A stretch of 64,000 bases of DNA from Phyllobacterium myrsinacearum (GCF_002980555.1 NZ_PVBT01000008.1:186001-250000), one strand, 5' to 3'. Positions 26,049 to 35,196 are shown, numbered from the stretch's first letter. The notes: generated by a model not told the origin, from the letters alone. Numbers and translations: made by a program.

Positions 26049-27170
26049 ATGCTCCCCATTCCACCGCTGATGCTGACCACAGGTCCGGTTCCCGCCTATC
26101 CGCAAGTGCTTGCCGCGCTCGGAAAGCCTGTTCTTTATGACTATCATCCCGCCTTCCAGGCCTTCTATGCCGAGGTGATCGAAAAGCTGCGGCTGGCGCT
26201 GCGGCAGGACACGGCGCCTGTTATCATGCAGGGGGAGGCCATTCTCGGTATCGAAGCAGCCGCTGCCGCGCTGATTGCCCGTGACGATGTGGTTCTGAAC
26301 CTTGTCTCCGGTGTCTATGGCAAGGGATTTGCCGGCTGGGCCGCGCGCTATGGCAAGGAGGTCGTCGAACTTGCCGTGCCCTATGATGATATCATCGACC
26401 CGCAGGCGGTGCGTGCGGCGCTGCGCCAGCGCCCGGATATCAAAATTGTCTCGCTTTGCCATCACGACACGCCGTCCGGCACGCTCAATCCGCTGCGGGA
26501 GATTGGCGCCGCCGTTGCCGAACACGGCGCCTATCTCATCGTCGACGCGGTGTCGTCCTTCGGCGGACTGGATGCCCATCCGCAGGAGGCGCATGCCGAC
26601 ATCTTCATCACCTCGCCATCGAAATGCCTGGGCAGCACGCCGGGTCTCAGCCTCATCGGGGTGAGCGATCGGGCCTGGGCCAAGATCGAGGCCAATCCGG
26701 ACGCGCCACGCGGCTCGTTCCTCAGCCTTTTGGGCTGGAAAGGCGCTTCGGAGCCCGACAAGCCTTTTCCGGTGACGCCGTCCATTGCGGAAATCTATGC
26801 GCTCGACGCGGCACTTGACCTCTATGCCGCCGAGGGCGCCGAAAACGTCTGGGCCCGCCATGCGGAAACGGCTGAAATCACCCGCAACGGCCTGCTGGAT
26901 CTCGGTCTGGAACTCTGGCCGAAAAAGCTGGAATACTGCGCGCCGACAGCCACCGCTTTCAAGCTGCCCGATGGTTTCAGCGATACCGCTCTGCGCGACC
27001 GGTTGCGCGACGAGCACGGCATCCTCCTGTCGCTCGGCCGTGCCGATACATCGGGCAAGCTGCTGCGCGTCGGGCATATGGGCGCGTCCGCCAAACCCGA
27101 TTTTGCCCGCGCCACCATTGCCGCTCTCAGCCAGATTCTGTCCCGCCCCCTCGGCCAAACCTATGCATAA
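26049..27170 (+). CDS. Class V aminotransferase resembling pyridoxamine-pyruvate transaminase
   Basis: A 373-residue PLP-fold-type-I enzyme. It resembles the Mesorhizobium loti pyridoxamine-pyruvate transaminase along its whole length: LTTGPVPAYPQVL, LYDYHPAFQ, VVLNLVSGVYGKGF, VSLCHHDTPSGTLNPL, AYLIVDAVSSFGGLDAHP and SPSKCLGSTPG with the reactive Lys near 191. That enzyme turns pyridoxamine and pyruvate into pyridoxal and alanine in vitamin B6 degradation. None of the other B6-degradation genes is seen here, so an alanine-glyoxylate-type activity is possible. A GTG at 26040 is an alternative start. The transporter binding-protein gene starts 13 bases later. Confidence 0.8.
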   Translation: MLPIPPLMLTTGPVPAYPQVLAALGKPVLYDYHPAFQAFYAEVIEKLRLALRQDTAPVIMQGEAILGIEAAAAALIARDDVVLNLVSGVYGKGFAGWAARYGKEVVELAVPYDDIIDPQAVRAALRQRPDIKIVSLCHHDTPSGTLNPLREIGAAVAEHGAYLIVDAVSSFGGLDAHPQEAHADIFITSPSKCLGSTPGLSLIGVSDRAWAKIEANPDAPRGSFLSLLGWKGASEPDKPFPVTPSIAEIYALDAALDLYAAEGAENVWARHAETAEITRNGLLDLGLELWPKKLEYCAPTATAFKLPDGFSDTALRDRLRDEHGILLSLGRADTSGKLLRVGHMGASAKPDFARATIAALSQILSRPLGQTYA

Positions 27171-27183
27171 GAGGATCGCAAGC

Positions 27184-28800
27184 ATGTCCCGTATCCTGTT
27201 GAACCGCCGCGCCTTTCTCAATCTGACCGCCAGCGCCGCCGCGCTGACCGCCATGCCGGGTCTTGGCTGGGCGCAGGGGGAAACGCCTGTCAAAGGCGGG
27301 CGTCTGATCGTCGCCGGGGACAGCGAACCGGCCAATCTCAATCCTGCCATCGTTGCCTCCAATGGCGTGTTCTTTGTCGCCAGCAAAATTGTCGAGCCGC
27401 TGGCCGAACAGTCCTATGACGGCAAGGACGGCCTGTCGCCGCGCCTGGCCACCGCATGGGAAGGCTCGGCCGATGGCCTGACCGCAACGTTCAAACTGCG
27501 CGAAGGCGTGACATGGCACGACGGCAAGCCGTTCACTTCGGCCGATGTCGCCTTCTCCGCGCTGGAAGTGTGGAAGAAGCTGCAGAATCTTGGCCGCGTT
27601 GTCTTCAAGAATCTCGAGAGCGTCGAAACGCCGGATGACCACACGGCCGTCTTCAAATTCTCGCAGCCGACGCCGTTCCAGCTCATCCGCAATGCGCTGC
27701 CGGTGGTGACCTCCGTCGTACCAAAACACCTCTATGAAGGCACCGATATCGCCAAGAATCCGGCCAATGAAGCACTGGTTGGCACCGGCCCGTTCAAATT
27801 CGGCGAACACAAGCCGGGCGAATATTACCTGCTGAAGCGCAATGAGGCGTACTGGCAGAAGGATCAGCCGCTGCTGGATGAAATCGTCTACCAGATCCTG
27901 CCCGACCGTTCCTCCGCCGGCAATGCGCTGGAGGCCGAACAGATCCAGCTTGCCGCCTTTTCCGCCGTGCCGCTTGCCGATCTCGCCCGCATCTCCAAGG
28001 TGCCGGGCCTGAAGGTCTACGCCAATGGCTATGAAGGGCTGACCTACCAGCTCATCGTCGAGATCAACCACCGCCGCAAGGAACTGGCTGATCCGCGGGT
28101 GCGTCAGGCGCTTGCCCATGCGATCGACCGGGATTTTGTCGTCAAGACGATCTTCCTCGGCTATGCCAAGCCGTCGACGGGACCGGTTCCCGCCTATGAC
28201 AAGACGTTCTACGAGCCAGATGTGGCTGCCAATGCCTTCGATCCGGCCAAGGCGGAAGCGCTGCTAGACGCCGCAGGCTACAAGCGAGGCGCCGACGGCA
28301 ATCGTTTCACGCTGAAACTCCTGCCCGCACCATTCTTCAATGAAACCAAGCAGTTCGGCGACTATCTGCGCCAGGCGCTGGCCAAGGTGGGCATCGATGC
28401 GCAGGTGGTCAGCAACGATACACCCGCCCATCTGAAAGCGGTCTATACGGACCATGATTTCGATATCACCGTGGCTACGCCGGTCTACCGTTCCGATCCG
28501 GCGATCTCCACGACGATCCTGTTCGAAAGCGGGCTGCCCGCCGGTGTGCCGTTCTCCAACCAGTACGGCTATGCCAATGCGGATGTGGACAGGCTGATCA
28601 AGGATGCCGCTTCCACCGTGGATAGCGACAAGCGCGCTGGCCTCTACAAGCAGTTGCAGAAGGTGGTGGCTGAGGATCTGCCGCTGATCAATGTGGCCGA
28701 GTTCTCGTTCATCACGGTTGCGCGCGATACGGTGCAGAATGTGTCGGACAATCCACGCTGGGCGGTGTCCAACTGGGCGAATATCTGGCTGAAGGGGTAG
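27184..28800 (+). CDS. Peptide/nickel-type ABC transporter binding protein (SBP_bac_5)
   Basis: A 538-residue periplasmic binding protein. The N-terminus NRRAFLNLTASAAALTAMPGLGWA carries a twin-arginine motif and signal cleavage region, so Tat export is likely. Family motifs include LSPRLATAWEGSADGLTATFKLREGVTWHDGKPFTSADV near 85-125 and VRQALAHAIDRDFVVKTIF near 305. Such proteins bind oligopeptides, opines, glutathione, nickel chelates or sugars. The gene follows the transaminase by 13 bases and precedes two permeases and two ATPases, so the ligand may be related to the transaminase substrate. Confidence 0.92.
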   Translation: MSRILLNRRAFLNLTASAAALTAMPGLGWAQGETPVKGGRLIVAGDSEPANLNPAIVASNGVFFVASKIVEPLAEQSYDGKDGLSPRLATAWEGSADGLTATFKLREGVTWHDGKPFTSADVAFSALEVWKKLQNLGRVVFKNLESVETPDDHTAVFKFSQPTPFQLIRNALPVVTSVVPKHLYEGTDIAKNPANEALVGTGPFKFGEHKPGEYYLLKRNEAYWQKDQPLLDEIVYQILPDRSSAGNALEAEQIQLAAFSAVPLADLARISKVPGLKVYANGYEGLTYQLIVEINHRRKELADPRVRQALAHAIDRDFVVKTIFLGYAKPSTGPVPAYDKTFYEPDVAANAFDPAKAEALLDAAGYKRGADGNRFTLKLLPAPFFNETKQFGDYLRQALAKVGIDAQVVSNDTPAHLKAVYTDHDFDITVATPVYRSDPAISTTILFESGLPAGVPFSNQYGYANADVDRLIKDAASTVDSDKRAGLYKQLQKVVAEDLPLINVAEFSFITVARDTVQNVSDNPRWAVSNWANIWLKG

Positions 28801-28920
28801 GGCGGCGGACTTGCTCTTGGCATAAAGCCGCATCTTCCCTCCTGAACACAAACCCGTTTGTCTTCCGGCATTATTGGCTCTAGGGTCCAGACCCATTAAT
28901 ATGACCTGTCGGAGCCTTTC

Positions 28921-29901
28921 TTGCCGCCTCTTGCATTCTTTTTCCTGAAACGCCTTTTGGGTGCGATTCCGGTTCTGGCCGTTGTGCTCGTCGGCAGCTT
29001 TCTGCTGCTGGAGGCGGCATCCGGTGACGCGGTGGATTCCTACGTGGCCCGTTCCGGCGGCATGGATGCCGGCCAACTGGCGCAGTTGCGTCAGGCATGG
29101 GGCCTCGATCAGGGGCCATCCCATCGTTTCATCGCCTATGTCTCGGCACTCGGCCATGGCGATCTCGGCTGGTCGACGGCGTTTCAGCGCCCTGTATTGT
29201 CGGTGATCGCCGAACGGTTGCCGGTGACGCTGCTGCTGATGGGCGTTGCCACGGCACTTGCCTTCTTCCTCGGTTCGCTGCTCGGCGTCATCGCCGGTGC
29301 GAAACCCGGTTCCCTGCGCGACCGGTTCCTGTCCATCGGTTCGCTGGCGCTGTATGCCGTTCCCGGCTTCTGGCTGGGGCTGGTGCTGATTGTGATTTTT
29401 GCTGTCGATCTGCGCTGGCTGCCGGTCGGCGGCATCGAGACTATCGCATCCGGCAAGAGCGGATGGGCACGCATGACGGATATCGCCGCGCATCTGGTGC
29501 TGCCGGTCGCCTCGCTCGCCATGGTTTACCTCGCGCTTTATCTGCGCCTGATGCGCGACCGCATGAGCGAGGTCTGGCGCGATCCCTTCGTCACCGGCCT
29601 GAAGGCGCGCGGCCTCAGCCGTGGCCGCATCGTCTGGCGGCACGTGGCGCGCAATGCGGTCCTGCCTGTCATCACCATGCTCGGCCTGCAGGCGGCGGTC
29701 ATGCTGGGTGGCAGTGTGGTGGTCGAAAGCGTTTTTGCCATTCCAGGGTTCGGGCGGCTGGCGGCGGAGGCTGTCTCGCGGCGTGACACGCCGCTGCTGC
29801 TGGGTGTCATCCTGTGCAGTGCCGTCACGGTGATTATCGCCAACCTGCTGGTCGATCTGGCCTATGGCAGGCTCGATCCGCGCGTGAGGGTCGGCCGATG
29901 A
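28921..29901 (+). CDS. Peptide-type ABC transporter permease, DppB-like
   Basis: A 326-residue inner-membrane permease. It opens with FLKRLLGAIPVLAVVLVGSFLLLEAASGD, as in DppB/OppB. The EAA loop is recognisable in MRDRMSEVWRDPFVTGLKARGLSRGRIVWRHVARNAVLPVI near 217-257. The start is TTG at 28921, supported by GGAG six bases upstream. A 120-base gap separates it from the binding-protein gene. It overlaps the second permease by ATGA. Confidence 0.92.
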   Translation: MPPLAFFFLKRLLGAIPVLAVVLVGSFLLLEAASGDAVDSYVARSGGMDAGQLAQLRQAWGLDQGPSHRFIAYVSALGHGDLGWSTAFQRPVLSVIAERLPVTLLLMGVATALAFFLGSLLGVIAGAKPGSLRDRFLSIGSLALYAVPGFWLGLVLIVIFAVDLRWLPVGGIETIASGKSGWARMTDIAAHLVLPVASLAMVYLALYLRLMRDRMSEVWRDPFVTGLKARGLSRGRIVWRHVARNAVLPVITMLGLQAAVMLGGSVVVESVFAIPGFGRLAAEAVSRRDTPLLLGVILCSAVTVIIANLLVDLAYGRLDPRVRVGR

Positions 29902-30716
29902 GCGTCTGGCGGCGTCTCAACCTTGAAGGGCGTGCCGGGCTGGTGCTGCTTCTGGCGCTGGTTCTCATGGCTTTGCTCGCCCCCTGGATCGTGCCGGGCG
30001 ATCCGCTCGCCATCGTCGGCGAACCCTTGGCTCGGCCTTTTGCATCGCAGGCGCATTGGCTGGGGACTGACCGTCTTGGCCGCGATGTGCTGTCGGAACT
30101 TCTCTACGGCACGCGCACGACGCTGCTGGTGGCGTTCTTCTCGGCTGCGGCAGCGCTCGTCATCGGCAGTCTGGTCGGCACGCTGGCAGGGTTTCTCGGC
30201 GGCATTGCCGATGCCGTGCTGATGCGGATCACCGAGGCATTCCAGACGGTTCCAGGTTTTCTGCTGGCGCTGGCCACAATCAGCGTGACCGGGCCGAGTG
30301 TCCCGACCCTCATTCTGGCCATCAGCCTCGGCACCTGGACGCAGGCGGCGCGTGTCACCCGCGCGGAGGTGCTTTCCCTGCGCGAGCGCGATTTCGTGGC
30401 CGCCGCCCGCACGCTCGGCATGCGGCCGCTGGAGATAGCCTTCCGGGAAATATTGCCCAATGCCTTTGGTCCCGCCGCCTCGCTGGCTGCCATTTCCGTG
30501 GCTGCGGCCATCCTCATCGAAGCCGCCCTGTCGTTCCTCGGTTTCGGCGATCCGAACCGGGTGACCTGGGGCAGCATGATTGCCGAAGGGCGCACCGTGC
30601 TGCGTGCAGCGCCTTATCTTTCCATCGTGCCGGGACTGGCGCTGGTGGTCACGGTTCTCAGCGTGCATCTGATCGGGCGCGGCCTGTCGCGCAGTGAAAG
30701 GTTTCTCCAGCCATGA
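29898..30716 (+). CDS. Peptide-type ABC transporter permease, DppC-like
   Basis: A 272-residue permease. The N-terminal hydrophobic helix is followed by HWLGTDRLGRDVLSELLYGTRTTLLV, the hallmark of the DppC/OppC group. The EAA loop is REILPNAFGPAASLAAISVAAAIL near 180-205, and FLGFGDPNRVTWGSMIAEGR is near 213. ATG 29898 overlaps the stop of the previous permease gene. It should form the heterodimeric channel with its neighbour. Confidence 0.92.
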   Translation: MSVWRRLNLEGRAGLVLLLALVLMALLAPWIVPGDPLAIVGEPLARPFASQAHWLGTDRLGRDVLSELLYGTRTTLLVAFFSAAAALVIGSLVGTLAGFLGGIADAVLMRITEAFQTVPGFLLALATISVTGPSVPTLILAISLGTWTQAARVTRAEVLSLRERDFVAAARTLGMRPLEIAFREILPNAFGPAASLAAISVAAAILIEAALSFLGFGDPNRVTWGSMIAEGRTVLRAAPYLSIVPGLALVVTVLSVHLIGRGLSRSERFLQP

Positions 30717-31519
30717 GTGAACCGTTGCTGCGCGTGGAGAATGTCGGCGTTACCTACGGCAAGACCGTGGCACTGGCGGATGTCTCGCTCGACCTTGCGC
30801 GAGGAGGGCGGCTGGCTTTGATCGGTGAAAGCGGCTCGGGCAAATCCACCCTGGCCATGGCCATTGCGGGGCTTCTGCCAAAACAGGCCCGCCAGACCGG
30901 CTCGATCGTCTTTCCCGGTGCATCGGCACGGCCGCGTCTTGGCCGGGATATCGGCGTGGTGTTCCAGGATCCGGGCGGCAGCCTTGATCCGGTCATGAGG
31001 GTCGGCGACCAGATTGCCGAGGTTATCCGGGCGCATGAGGACACCAGCTGGATCGCCGCACGGGTGCGTGCCGCCGATCTGATGGACCGGGTGCGCATTC
31101 CAAAGGCCCTGTCGCGCCTCAACAGCTATCCGCACGAGTTCTCCGGCGGCCAGCGCCAGCGCATCGCCCTCGCATTGGCGCTGGCGGCCAATCCGTCGCT
31201 TGTCATCGCCGATGAGTTGACCAGTGCGCTCGATACGGTGGTGCAGCGCCATATCGTCAACCTGCTGGATGAGCTGGTGCGCGAGGACGGGCTGACGCTG
31301 CTGTTCGTCACCCATGATATCGCGCTGGCATCCGAACGCGCCGACCAGATCGCCGTTCTCTACAAAGGACAACTCGTCGAACAGGGCGCCGCAGCCGATG
31401 TTCTTGGCCAACCCGCGCATCCCTATACCAAGGCGCTGATCGGCGCGCACCTGTCACTGGACACGCCGCGGCAAAAGCGGCTTGCCGAGATCAACCCCGA
31501 CAGCCTGAACCTGCCATGA
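30713..31519 (+). CDS. Peptide-type ABC transporter ATPase, DppD-like
   Basis: A 268-residue ATPase with Walker A GESGSGKST (about 37-45), Q-loop VVFQDPGGSLDP, signature FSGGQRQRIALALAL and Walker B LVIADELTSALD, followed by the switch His in VTHD. The C-terminal YTKALIGAHL matches the oligopeptide ATPase tail. It overlaps both neighbours by ATGA. It is shorter than typical DppD because the long C-terminal extension with Cys-rich motif is reduced. Confidence 0.92.
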   Translation: MSEPLLRVENVGVTYGKTVALADVSLDLARGGRLALIGESGSGKSTLAMAIAGLLPKQARQTGSIVFPGASARPRLGRDIGVVFQDPGGSLDPVMRVGDQIAEVIRAHEDTSWIAARVRAADLMDRVRIPKALSRLNSYPHEFSGGQRQRIALALALAANPSLVIADELTSALDTVVQRHIVNLLDELVREDGLTLLFVTHDIALASERADQIAVLYKGQLVEQGAAADVLGQPAHPYTKALIGAHLSLDTPRQKRLAEINPDSLNLP

Positions 31520-32304
31520 GTGAAACCGACAACGCCACTGTCCTGGATGTAAAGGATGTTGCCAGGCGCTTTGGCGACCGCAATGCATCGGGACTGAAAG
31601 ATATCCGGTTGACCGTGAAACGCGGTGAAACGCTGGCACTGGTCGGTGCATCGGGATCGGGCAAGACGACGCTCGCCCGCCTCATCATGCGGCTGGGCAA
31701 GCCGGATGCGGGATCAATCCACCTGTGCGGGCACGATATCACGGCCCTGCGCGGCGAAGCCCTGCGGCTGCTGCGCCCGAGATTCCAGATGGTGTTTCAG
31801 GATCCGCTGGCGGCATTCAATCCGCGCGCCACGGTCCGGCGCATTCTGGAAGATCCGCTGCGGTTGCACGATCTGGCCCCGCGGGACAGCTATGGCCAAG
31901 TTATCGCCGCCGCGCTCGAACGGGTGGGGTTGAGCCCCGATCTGATGCAGCGCAGCCCGCTGGAACTGTCCGGCGGCCAGCGCCAGCGCATTGCCATTGC
32001 CCGGGCGATCGCCACCCGGCCCGACCTGATTGTTCTGGACGAGCCGGTGTCGGCGCTCGATGTTTCGGTGCGGGCGCAAATCCTCAATCTCCTGCTCGAC
32101 CTGCAAGAGGAAACCGGTGTGTCCTATCTCTTTATTTCCCACGATCTTGCCGTGGTCCGGGCCGTGGCCGACCGCATGATCGTGCTGGACGAGGGCCGGA
32201 TTGTCGAAAGCGGCGAGACCGAGCGGATTCTCGCTGCCCCGCAGGCCGAAGCAACCCGGGTTCTGATCGATGCCGTGCCCAGACTGCAGGTTTCCGCCAG
32301 TTGA
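31516..32304 (+). CDS. Peptide-type ABC transporter ATPase, DppF-like
   Basis: A 262-residue ATPase with Walker A GASGSGKTT (about 43-51), QMVFQDPLAAFNPRATV near 92-108, signature LSGGQRQRIAIARAI, Walker B LIVLDEPVSALD and FISHDLAVVRAVADRMIVLDEGRIVE. It is the last gene of the transaminase-transporter cluster, and both ATPases keep their catalytic residues. The importer is therefore complete: one binding protein, two permeases, two ATPases. Confidence 0.92.
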   Translation: MSETDNATVLDVKDVARRFGDRNASGLKDIRLTVKRGETLALVGASGSGKTTLARLIMRLGKPDAGSIHLCGHDITALRGEALRLLRPRFQMVFQDPLAAFNPRATVRRILEDPLRLHDLAPRDSYGQVIAAALERVGLSPDLMQRSPLELSGGQRQRIAIARAIATRPDLIVLDEPVSALDVSVRAQILNLLLDLQEETGVSYLFISHDLAVVRAVADRMIVLDEGRIVESGETERILAAPQAEATRVLIDAVPRLQVSAS

Positions 32305-32517
32305 CACTCCGGTGGTGGCCGTTCCGGCAATAAAAATCCGCGCCCAGACATCGCAGACGGCCGATTGGTAAAATTTGTTTAAAAGGTCGTCAGTCAATAC
32401 AACCTATGGTAGAAGATTCGCGTCGCTTCGCCCAATAGTTCAATTTTTAGGGATGTCCTTCGTACGAAATTAGCCCGCAAACGCTAGTGTCGCAGGAAGT
32501 GGAATTGAGGTTGAGAA

Positions 32518-33621
32518 TTGTACGCTGAATATTTCCCTGTCTTTGCCGATCTCGTCCATCGTCTTGGGTTGGTTGCCCTGGTCAGCATGGCCTATGGCTC
32601 CATCATCCGTGCTTTCAACCTGCCCTGGACACGCGGCCTGATGGTTGGGTTTCTGTTCGGCGGTGCAGCCATCATTTCCATGCTCGACCCCGTCATCGTC
32701 GATGAGGGCATCATTGTCGATGCGCGTTCCATCCTGCTGGCGCTCAGCGCGCCGTTCGGCGGCGTGGCGGCTGTGCTGGTGTCGACGGCTCTAACGATCC
32801 TGTCCCGCGTCCTGATCGGCGGAGTCGGCGTGCATGCCGGTGTCGTGGGCATTGTCATCATCGGCCTGATCAGCCTGATCTTCACGCTGGTCTACCGGCC
32901 CCAGACCTATTCCTGGAAACATTTCCTCATACTCGGCCTGACGGTTCCGCTCTATACGCTGAGCGTCTTCATCCTGCCATTCGAGCAGGCGCTGCCGATC
33001 TTCCAGCGCATAGCGCTGCCGATGCTGACCTTGAGCGTTGCCGGGATTTTTCTCATCTCGATGTTCCTGCACCGGGAGCGTCTGCGTGTCGACCGGGTGA
33101 AGACGCTGGAGGTGGACGCCCATACGGACCCGTTGACCAACCTTGCCAACCGCCGCCTGTTTGACCGGGTGGCGCGGCGCACCTTCCGCAAGGCGGCATC
33201 GACCGGCGGCGACGTGTTTTCGCTCGTCATGATCGACATCGATTCATTCAAAAGCATCAACGATCATTGGGGCCATTCCAATGGCGATCTGGTGCTCGTG
33301 GAAATCTCCACCATCATTCGTTCGCTGGTGCGCAAATCCGATCTGGTCGCCCGCTATGGCGGGGAGGAGATTGCGATCCTGATGCCATCAGCCACTGCCG
33401 TTGAAGCCATGGCGATGGCCGAAGCAATCCGGCGGCGCGTCAACGAGACCTTTTTCGACCTCGGGCGCACGCAGGCCCATGTCACCGTCAGCGCCGGTGT
33501 CGCCACCTTCACGGCGCAGCACCAGTCGATGACGGAACTGATTGAAGAGGCGGATGTGGCGCTCTACCGGGCCAAGCGCCTCGGCCGCAACCGCATCGAA
33601 CTGGCGGCCATGGCCGCCTAG
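32518..33621 (+). CDS. Membrane diguanylate cyclase (5TM-type sensor plus GGDEF)
   Basis: A 367-residue protein that should make cyclic di-GMP from two GTP. The first 190 residues hold five or six membrane helices of the 5TMR-LYT kind (VDEGIIVDARSILLALSAPFGG resembles its conserved loop). The GGDEF domain starts near 200 (DPLTNLANRRLFDR) and has the active-site signature YGGEEI near 279-284. RKSD exactly five residues before GGEE is an intact inhibitory I-site (RxxD). The start is TTG 32518 with GAGG seven bases upstream. No phosphodiesterase domain is attached. It appears monocistronic. Confidence 0.9.
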   Translation: MYAEYFPVFADLVHRLGLVALVSMAYGSIIRAFNLPWTRGLMVGFLFGGAAIISMLDPVIVDEGIIVDARSILLALSAPFGGVAAVLVSTALTILSRVLIGGVGVHAGVVGIVIIGLISLIFTLVYRPQTYSWKHFLILGLTVPLYTLSVFILPFEQALPIFQRIALPMLTLSVAGIFLISMFLHRERLRVDRVKTLEVDAHTDPLTNLANRRLFDRVARRTFRKAASTGGDVFSLVMIDIDSFKSINDHWGHSNGDLVLVEISTIIRSLVRKSDLVARYGGEEIAILMPSATAVEAMAMAEAIRRRVNETFFDLGRTQAHVTVSAGVATFTAQHQSMTELIEEADVALYRAKRLGRNRIELAAMAA

Positions 33622-33631
33622 GGGCTGGCCC

Positions 33632-34537
33632 CTAACGCTGCCCCAAAGCATTGGTGATGGCAGCGCAGCGTTGCAGCGCCCAGTGCATGTCGCCCTGCGC
33701 CCCGTCGATGGCGCTCTCATGGACTTGCTGCAGTCCGATGCGCAGCTGATAACAGGCGAGGACGGTTTTGTCCTGGACGAGATCCGGCCGGTGAGCCTCG
33801 AAATAGCGTGCCTGCTGCTCCATGCAGTCCAGCCATGGCCGCCAGAACAGGATATTGGCGATATCGTAGAGCGGGTCGCCATACATGGCTTCCGACCAGT
33901 CGATCACACCGGTGATATGACGGCCATCGGTCAATACATTGTTCGAACCGAAGTCCGCATGCACGAGTGCCCGCACATCGGGGCAGTGCCGGGCCAGTTC
34001 GGCGCAGCGTCCGGCCATATCCGCGGCCCGGTCATCGCCGGTCAGGCTGGCAACAAAGCTCCAGTCATAGCCCGACACGGCGGACAGGAATTCCGCCCAG
34101 CTGGCATTGCGCCCGTTTCCCCCCGCATCGAACGGGCCATAGCCGCGTGCCGGTCCGACGCCGGACAGGGCGATGGCCTGCAGGACATCGGCAACCGGAG
34201 CAAGAACCGGCGGCAGATCCTGCGGCGGCAAATCCTGCAGGGTGACGCCTTCGGCCATGTTCGAGACACAAAACCCGTTGCCGTCATCAAGAACGCCATG
34301 AGCGACAATGGCCGGAATGGGCAGCGCGGGCGCAGAAAAATGCCGGCTCGCATAGGCGTCCTTGGCAAATCCGTCAGCGGACCGGTTGATGCGCAGGACA
34401 AAGCGCTCATTGCCCAGATCATAGCGGAAGGCACGCGAATCCTCGCCTTCCGTGATCGGGACGAGCCGGACTGTCTCGCCCGTCAATTGCCGGAGCTTGC
34501 CTGCGGCGGCGGCCAGTGAAATGTCAGGTTTTTGCAT
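33632..34537 (-). CDS. Aminoglycoside phosphotransferase homologous to hygromycin B 4-O-kinase APH(4)-Ia
   Basis: A 301-residue kinase of the APH family. The catalytic loop is HADFGSNN (H193, D195, N200) and the metal-binding Asp is D213 in VIDWSEAM. Beyond family motifs it shares long stretches with the plasmid hygromycin phosphotransferase Hph as recalled from the literature: GE-SRAF, RHF-ALPIP, GVTLQDLP, GYGPF, LVHADFGSNNVLTD, FWRPWL-CMEQQ-RYFE. It could phosphorylate hygromycin B or a related cyclitol, or a natural housekeeping substrate. It starts 14 bases after paiB on the same strand, so the two are probably co-transcribed. No mobile-element signs flank it. Confidence 0.88.
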   Translation of the reverse strand: MQKPDISLAAAAGKLRQLTGETVRLVPITEGEDSRAFRYDLGNERFVLRINRSADGFAKDAYASRHFSAPALPIPAIVAHGVLDDGNGFCVSNMAEGVTLQDLPPQDLPPVLAPVADVLQAIALSGVGPARGYGPFDAGGNGRNASWAEFLSAVSGYDWSFVASLTGDDRAADMAGRCAELARHCPDVRALVHADFGSNNVLTDGRHITGVIDWSEAMYGDPLYDIANILFWRPWLDCMEQQARYFEAHRPDLVQDKTVLACYQLRIGLQQVHESAIDGAQGDMHWALQRCAAITNALGQR

Positions 34538-34551
34538 GACGGGGAAGGCGG

Positions 34552-35196
34552 TCAGGCGCCGCCGGCTTTTCCGCGTTCGTGCACGATCCGCGCCATGGCC
34601 TGCGCTTCGGGGCCTTCCCCCTGCAGGCCCTCGGCAACACCGGTCCTGTCGGCCTCAGCCCGGTTCTGGCTGACTTTCCATTTGCCTTCGATGCGTGTGA
34701 TCGGGATTTCAACGCCGATAATGCCTTTCACCTGCCCGGCAATGAATGGCTCGGGCGCATCTTCCACGGCCCATGGCTGGGCGCGGCCGCCTTCCTGCGT
34801 GCGGGTGAGGCTGCCGATCTGGCGGCGCAGCCATTCGGGATCGTCCTGTATCTGCGGTGTGCCCCAGACCTGGACAACCACATAGTTCCAGGTTGGTACA
34901 ACCTTGCCGTGCTCGCGCTTGGCCGCATACCAGGACGGCGTGATATAGGTGTTGGGGCCCTGGAAAATGACCAGCGCCTCGGCACCCGCCTGCAATGCCG
35001 CCACCTGTTCGTTGGCCTTGGCCAGATGCGCGCGAAGGGTTCCGTTCGGCCCCGCATCCGCGTCAAGTTCGAAGGGGATGAGATTTGCCATCAACCCGTG
35101 TTCGCCGCCGGTCACCAGCATGGCCAGCGGGTGTTTGCGGATCAATTCATGCATCACGTCAAGGCGGTCTTCACGAAACGCGGGTGGTCTGTACAT
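34552..35196 (-). CDS. paiB: PaiB-like FMN-binding negative transcriptional regulator
   Basis: A 214-residue protein of the PaiB family (FMN-binding split barrel), named after a Bacillus repressor of sporulation and protease genes. Typical stretches are MYRPPAFREDRLDVMHELIRKHPLAMLVT at the N-terminus, LIPFELD, HLAKANEQ, PNTYITPSWY and VPTWNYVVVQVWG. ATG 35196 has GGAG seven bases upstream, although the frame is open to 35460. In proteobacteria PaiB proteins are often of unclear function, and some act as flavin-dependent enzymes. It leads a two-gene unit with the APH homologue. Confidence 0.87.
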   Translation of the reverse strand: MYRPPAFREDRLDVMHELIRKHPLAMLVTGGEHGLMANLIPFELDADAGPNGTLRAHLAKANEQVAALQAGAEALVIFQGPNTYITPSWYAAKREHGKVVPTWNYVVVQVWGTPQIQDDPEWLRRQIGSLTRTQEGGRAQPWAVEDAPEPFIAGQVKGIIGVEIPITRIEGKWKVSQNRAEADRTGVAEGLQGEGPEAQAMARIVHERGKAGGA

